A DNA stretch of 64,000 nucleotides, taken from Antennarius striatus (taxonomy: Eukaryota; Chordata; Actinopteri; Lophiiformes; Antennariidae). Shown here piece by piece: positions 58,401-64,000 of the stretch. Position 1 is the stretch's first letter; every line of letters begins with the position of its first letter. The notes under the pieces were generated by a model, which saw only the letters and a list, made by a program, of their open reading frames with translations, was not told the DNA's origin and searched no databases. The stretch covers positions 17,083,501-17,147,500 of the forward strand of contig NC_090780.1 in assembly GCF_040054535.1 (NCBI RefSeq), in the 5' to 3' direction. The translations under genes and the position numbers were made by a program.

Positions 58401-58958
58401 AACGACTAACTCACGTTCATGCTTGTTTCGGTCTACAGTTACTGCCATGGCCTTTGCTTGTCTTTGGAATGTGGGATAAAACGTAAATGGAAAATCACAA
58501 ATGAAACAACTCCTTAAGGGAAAGGCTTGGCCTGAAGTTCAAATCCAGGTCCTTGTTGTTGTCAAAGCAACAGTAGAAATAATAATGTGTTGATGAAGGT
58601 CAAAGGTTTTTCAAGGAGGGGTCTGTGCTGCCACTGGCAGCTTATACTTACTGGTTTGAACAGTTTGTTTTTAAAAAAAAAAATGGATTTACATCTACAT
58701 GTAGGATAGCTGTGTGGTCATTTTAAATTGTCACCTGAAGTTTGTTGAAAGCCTAACATGATTGTCAGTCCATCAGGATGGTTACACAATAATTACAGAT
58801 TTTATATAGTGCTGTGTTACCAGAGAAATGTATGATGCTCATGTTTTTTGGTGTTGTTTCTATTTTGATGTTAGTTTTCCTTATTTTGTGAATGTTTAAA
58901 AGGACTAATGCATCTTTTTTGTCTGTTTCTATTGTGCCTAGATGATTGATTTTCAGAC
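55435..58958. other. Divergent spacer between igfbp6 and spryd3
   Basis: Upstream regions of igfbp6 (-) and spryd3 (+). A CpG-rich patch at about 57380-57720 probably holds the spryd3 promoter and a non-coding first exon, with a possible donor (aaaaca/gtaagg) at 57566. A fish-repeat fragment with 'tgtccccaagggacaattg' occurs at about 57226-57300, and a short (ATC)n run at 58371-58390. No other gene was supported. Confidence 0.45.
57226..57300. repeat. Short dispersed-repeat fragment
   Basis: 'attcaaattcaa' followed by 'tgtccccaagggacaattg' resembles the start of the repeat at 20725-21110. Confidence 0.35.
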
Positions 58959-61900
58959 ATGGACGACATAAACCTTCATTATCGCATTCTGAACTGGAGG
59001 AGGCGAATTCGAGAAATTCGTGAAGTGAGAGCGGTGCGTTATCGGGAGCGGCTCAAAAGGATGCTTAGAGATGGTGACGTCCTCAGGTAATGAGCGACGC
59101 CACCGTGAGAGACGGAACTGACAGAAATGTAATCTGGTTTAGTCCATTTAATCATATGTGGTTTTCCTCCTTTGAGTCGCTGAATCAGCACACCACTTTG
59201 ATTGCATCTGTCAGAAGCAATGACTCTAGCAATATTTCGTTTTTGTGTTTGGACCCTTTTTTAGGTATCATGGGAATTCAGATGAAGTTGGTTGTTTTGT
59301 GGCAGCGCGGCCATTATCAAGACGAAATCCATATTATGAAGTAAGTTTGAATAATTTCTATCAGATCCAGGACTTCTAATATGACATATAAAATTCTAAA
59401 GAAGTCATTTATGATACAGCCAGATTTGTCCCTGCGGTAATTTTGCACTTTGAATCCTTTTTCATTCTCAACATGATAATCAATGAATCTAAGCTGAGAA
59501 AACTTTTCTGTAGCACCAGTTTATAAATTGCAGAGGCACCATCTCAGATACACATCATAAATAAAAGTATTATTATGAAGTTGTGTTTCTATTTATACAC
59601 AACTCCTACATTTAGACTCTAGGTAACAGTTGGAAATGGAGAAAACCTCTTATGGTGATAAAGTGAAAAAAATTGTTTTTTCTGGATCCACTACAAACTC
59701 AATAGCTGCATCTCTGCCAAAGGCCCAACCCTTTCACCAGGTTTCATGGAAAAAACAGATGAAAACAGAACCTCCTAAGTGGAGAGAATCAGTCCTGGAT
59801 TCAGACAGGGGCAGAAAGAGGAGACGCCACATCTCCAAATGTCAGCGGATGAGTTTGTTGGTTTAAATCACAGCTTTAGTGGATGTTTTTTTCCTTTTTG
59901 TTTTTGTTGTTGTTGCTGGAACTAGCAAGATAATTAAGATAATGTTCACTGATAGTTGCACAATGTGTCTTTATCAAGCTCATTTTTTTCACACTGGGAC
60001 CTTGTGAAACTTTTTCTTAACATGTAACTGCTCACATTAACTTGTGCTCCAAGGCCAGGAAGTCTGAGATGATGACTGATGCTGAGCTGTCGACACCAGG
60101 GGAGTGGAAGTTTGGCAGTAAATTTATAAACAATAACCAATCAATAGAAATTGCCATTGAGAGTAGTCAGTGTTACATGATGTGATGATGTACACTGATA
60201 AGTATATAAAGCCAGTTGATGGGTGTATGTACTTGATCTGATGCCAGATCGTTGCTATGTCAGCCCTGACAAATTGGTTTTACAAAGTAAAATGTGTCCC
60301 AACTCATTAGCAGTGACTGATTCTCAGAATAAATCATGTACAAACTCGCCTAATAAATACATCCTGCCCGGAGTTTGACGTGTAGTAACCCTGTCAACCA
60401 TTATACTTAAAATGAGTTTCATTATTATGACTCACTTCGTGGGAGTCATGAAGTAGGAGGGAGGAAGCCATTTGCGTAAATAAGACTTAGACTTCTGGGC
60501 AAAAAGTATTTGGTAACCTCTTGTTATCATATCTTGTGGAAATACTTCTTGTGCTGTTGAATAGAGATGAAATATGTTGCAGTCAATTAAAAAAAGTATT
60601 GCGTGTCTGTATTTTTTTACCTTTCAGTATAAAAAAGTTATAAATACGATTGTACCATTTAGATGTTTACTCTTCTATATTTTAATTGTGCTTACGTACA
60701 TCTTAGTTTCATATCTGTCCTACATGTATACACCAAAGACACAAACGGAGGTTCTTGGAGTGCACATTTAAATTGTGTAAACGCTTTGTCTAATTTCTGA
60801 CTCAGGTAATGAATCCTTTTGCATCTCTGTTATCCCCTTTTTTTGTCATAGTGCATCTGATGAGTAAAGCTGTTATTAATTATGAATAATTATTATTAGT
60901 AGTAGTAATATATTATTATTGTTATTTTTGGCCTCAAAATTCCTTCAAATTTACAAAAAAGTTTACTTCAAACTTTCTGAACAAGTTGTATTTTTGAAAT
61001 AAAAGATGGGAACAAAAGAACACAAAATGAAAGTCACTAGCTGTGAAGCCTATAGAAAATATACCAGTTCATATCAAGGATAAAACTGTCTACAGAAGTT
61101 CTTTGGCTGCTGACCAGTTGTTGGAAGCAGTCAGAGATAAATAGAGCATCATTATTGCAGCACATTGTAAAAGGCCTTCAGACTGTATGTCCAAACCGTT
61201 CTCTGAAGAGCAAGGGGAAACTAGTCCCACACTAAAATCTACTGTGTACAGAAAGTTCACATGGAATCATTCTAACATTGACACTTAATTCATTTATATC
61301 TGTTATAATAAAACAGTAATTGTAAGATAAATAAGTAGCGACGGTCTTGTTTTTTTGTTGGATGACTGGATCTCATAAATAAGAATTAAGTGGATGCTGG
61401 TGGAAGATTTTTAGGGTTTTTTTAGGAGACCATAGAAAACACCTCTCAGGAGACCACAGTTGAGGTCATGGGGAAGGAGTTTAAAGTTTCCTCTACTCTT
61501 TGCACTGGATTTATCATCAGTGCTCCACTAGCACTGTGTCCTTGGAGGGCTCCCTTAGGATGATGTCATATGGTCAGTATTTAGTTATGATAACAGTGGT
61601 GACGGCCTGCTCCTTAATAAGGCTTTTCAATTCAGAACAACATGCAGGGTTGTACAGAGAGATGCAACAGTCGCAGCTTGGTTTGGGAATTTCACAAATT
61701 GAAAATTCAAATACTTGCATTTACAATCTCCAAACGTAAAGGTGTTCATGAGAAAATTAAGTTTCACTGCCAGCACAAGTGTCAGTAACACCACTGGCTT
61801 GAATGTTTATGCCGTTGGGGGCCTATAATTATTACTGTACTTGATATTAAGTGAAATGGAATGTGAGACGAGCAAAATTAAATAATCTGACTTCAAGTCA

Positions 61901-63115
61901 ACACCTCGGTGTTTCCCCACAAATTTCCTCTATCTCCATCAGTGTTCACATGCATGCGTCAGAGTTAAGAGTAAGCACATGCTCCTGTCAAGTTTGTTTG
62001 TACAGATCACAACTGTTTCAAGAAAGATCTGTGTGCCTGTTTCAGACCCCGTTTTGTTTGTGCAGAATAGTTATAAATGAGACCCTTGGTCATATCCTTC
62101 ACGATTCTTCTATTTGTTCAGCTGCTGTTGTCCTTGTTCTTAGCTCTATGTCTATTAGCTGCATTTAGAGTGAAGGAAAATCTGTGTCAAATTCCGATGT
62201 GTACAATAAAACAGTTTCTATGTTATCTTCCCATTAAAATCATGAGCATTTGGGGAGAATGCAATTATTGAACCTCTGAAAATTATCTGCTTTTTGTCGC
62301 TCTTTTTTGTGATAATTTGCAGGTGACCATCATTGATACAGGAGTGAGGGGAATGATCGCTGTTGGTTTGGTTCCTCAGTCCTATAAGCTGGACCATCAG
62401 CCGGGCTGGCTCCCAGAATCTGTAGCTTTTCATGCTGATGATGGCAAGTATGTGTCAGTGATTATTCATGTATTCCTTAGTTATAATTTAAAATGTAGAA
62501 CATGTCATGCCCTACATGTTAAAGGTAATACTATAGATGCTTTCTCTGTTGCGTAGAATAAATATATGAACTGTTCCACTGGACAGATGAAGCCTTTTTT
62601 TGCATGAACAGTTAATAAGAGAGCCCTACAAAACTTTAGGGATTATCCATAAAAACTCTCCTGTCTTTCTTAACACAGGTTGTATAATGGTAACACTGTA
62701 GGACAGCAGTTTGGTCCAAAATGCTGCAGAGGTGATAGAATTGGCTGTGGAATATCCCCGGAGTCTGATGATGGACAGCTGACAGTGTTCTTCACCAAAA
62801 ACGGCAAGGAGGTGAGCGCTCCATTACTATCATGCTTCTTGATTAAATCAGGACAATATTTTAAGTAAATGGATTTATGGTTCCAGTAGTATTTTTCTGA
62901 TCAACACTGGATCTGTGTGTGTCTAGCTGGGCAGTGTGGAACTCCCAGCGGCTCCTGATGCCCTCTACCCGGCCGTGGGAATGCACTCGCTGGGGGAAGA
63001 AGTGCTGCTGGACCTGAATGCTGAATGGAGGACGGAGGAAGATGATGGACAGATGATAGTGGACAGTCATGAAGAGGACTGGGGCCGCCTTTATGATGTC
63101 AGGGTGACTGGCATG
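58959..63115 (+). CDS. spryd3: SPRY domain-containing protein 3, N-terminal half (gene runs off the window)
   Basis: Little-studied protein with two SPRY/B30.2-type modules, which usually bind other proteins; its cellular role is not well defined. Coding exons seen are 58959-59086, 59265-59340, 62323-62447, 62679-62811 and 62927-63115, giving 217 residues, about half the human length (442). Landmarks are MDDINLHYRILNWRRRIREI, YHGNSDEVGCFVAARPLSRR, VTIIDTGVRGMIAVGLVPQ, LDHQPGWLPESVAFHADDGK, LYNG, GDRIGCGI, VFFTKNGKE, LYPAVGMHSLGEEV and DWGRLYDVRVTGM, matching the first SPRY module of human SPRYD3. The ATG lies just after an acceptor. Human has extra N-terminal residues upstream, which were not found here. 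The last visible exon ends at a GC-type donor (gcaagt). The next exon, expected to begin with an LLEY-like sequence, was not found before 64000. Igfbp6 next door fits human synteny. Confidence 0.93.
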
Positions 63116-64000
63116 GCAAGTCCTGAATCCCTTTCACTGCTACAATAATCTGGTTCAATACAGAAAATCTGGGAGCAAACATTAATGTTTGTTAGATCCC
63201 CAGGAAAATGAAATGCGATGTGTCAATTTGAACGTCTTCTCCTTTCGCGTGTCCACCCCTCATTTTGCCAGCAGCGCTTGTGTTTGTGTTTGACTCAGCT
63301 GTTGATAGAGAAGACCTGACTTAAGGAGGATGGGAGGAGGTCACAGCTGAGTCTCACTTAGACAGGAGCCAGTAATCTGTATACCACCCTCACATTTAAT
63401 CACCTCCACCATGGAGGTGGTTTGGTTTGGTTTATTCTCTCCAAGCATGATTACACAAAAACCACTTGACGCATTTGAATGCAACTGTGTGGGAGGGTTG
63501 TGCATGTACATATTCAGTTTTGGAAAGCATCCAGGTAGAGAGGTGTAGACCGAAGGTTTTTATTTGGTCGATGCAAGATCAGGCTTTTTGCACCATTTGG
63601 TGAATTACACAGAATCTACTTGATGGGGTCTGATGAAGCCAGGAGGAAGGGTGAAAAAAATAATCACGTTTTAGAGTGGATAGATGAATGGTGGCATTAG
63701 CAATGATACCAGTTGTCTGGTTAGGTTTTGACGGAGTTACCGTATATTATGAGGGTCACACTATCGTGGAACTACTGCATATAAGGTGGAATGACATAAT
63801 GGGGAAAATTAGCTTCCTTGAGAAGAATAACTTTAATTTTGTCACAGTACAGGACCCACAAACCCCTGTTGATCCTCATTCACACATGCACACCATAACA
63901 ACACACAAGAGCTAATCATAATAATTTAAAGGATATGGTTTTGACATGTTAACATGCTAGTTTGTTAAACAGTCTCGATTATATTTCATACAAATGAGTT
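63116..64000. other. spryd3 intron to window edge
   Basis: No further spryd3 exon was recognised. A degenerate dispersed repeat lies at about 63390-63560. The open frame near 63688-63915 shows no family resemblance. Confidence 0.5.
63390..63560. repeat. Degenerate fish repeat ('caccatggaggtgg' type)
   Basis: The sequence 'atcacctccaccatggaggt' followed by 'gattacacaaaaaccacttg' resembles the start of a repeat widespread in fish, with a short terminal hairpin (cacctcca/tggaggtg). It lies in a spryd3 intron. Confidence 0.45.

Overview
The window looks like nuclear DNA of a ray-finned fish, most likely a percomorph teleost. Genes are split into many short exons with mostly GT-AG introns. Introns and spacers are AT-rich and hold fish-type dispersed repeats, LINE fragments and long microsatellites. 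No bacterial, viral or CRISPR features were seen. The species cannot be named from the sequence alone.

Seven protein genes were rebuilt exon by exon. From left to right they are mettl1 (-, 1516-9326, tRNA m7G46 methyltransferase), marchf9 (-, 10464-15458, RING-CH ubiquitin ligase), cdk4 (+, 24458-27454, G1 cyclin-dependent kinase), agap2 (+, 31217-42638, PIKE-type GTPase/ArfGAP), pip4k2c (-, 45806-51882, PI5P 4-kinase gamma), an igfbp6-type gene (-, 54140-55434) and spryd3 (+, from 58959, running off the right edge). In the six complete genes the exon phases close exactly, which supports the models strongly.

The order mettl1-marchf9-cdk4-agap2 matches human 12q14, and pip4k2c, igfbp6 and spryd3 all have human orthologues on 12q13. 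The window is therefore a condensed form of that ancestral segment. CYP27B1 (between MARCHF9 and METTL1 in human) and TSPAN31 (between CDK4 and AGAP2) are not seen here. The genes do not form one pathway. They share themes of growth control and phosphoinositide/endosomal trafficking (CDK4, AGAP2, PIP4K2C, IGFBP6, MARCHF9) next to a tRNA modification enzyme.

The non-genic part includes two LINE remnants in mettl1 introns (about 5.7-6.6 kb and 7.95-8.83 kb), several degenerate dispersed repeats, a 23-bp GC-rich minisatellite upstream of agap2, and long (TG), (GT), (ATCC) and (TAA) arrays. The points most worth a second look are two small open reading frames between the convergent agap2 and pip4k2c genes, each with promoter-like and poly(A) signals; two apparent GC-AG introns (agap2 and spryd3); a shortened IGFBP N-domain with six cysteines; and two strong inverted repeats.
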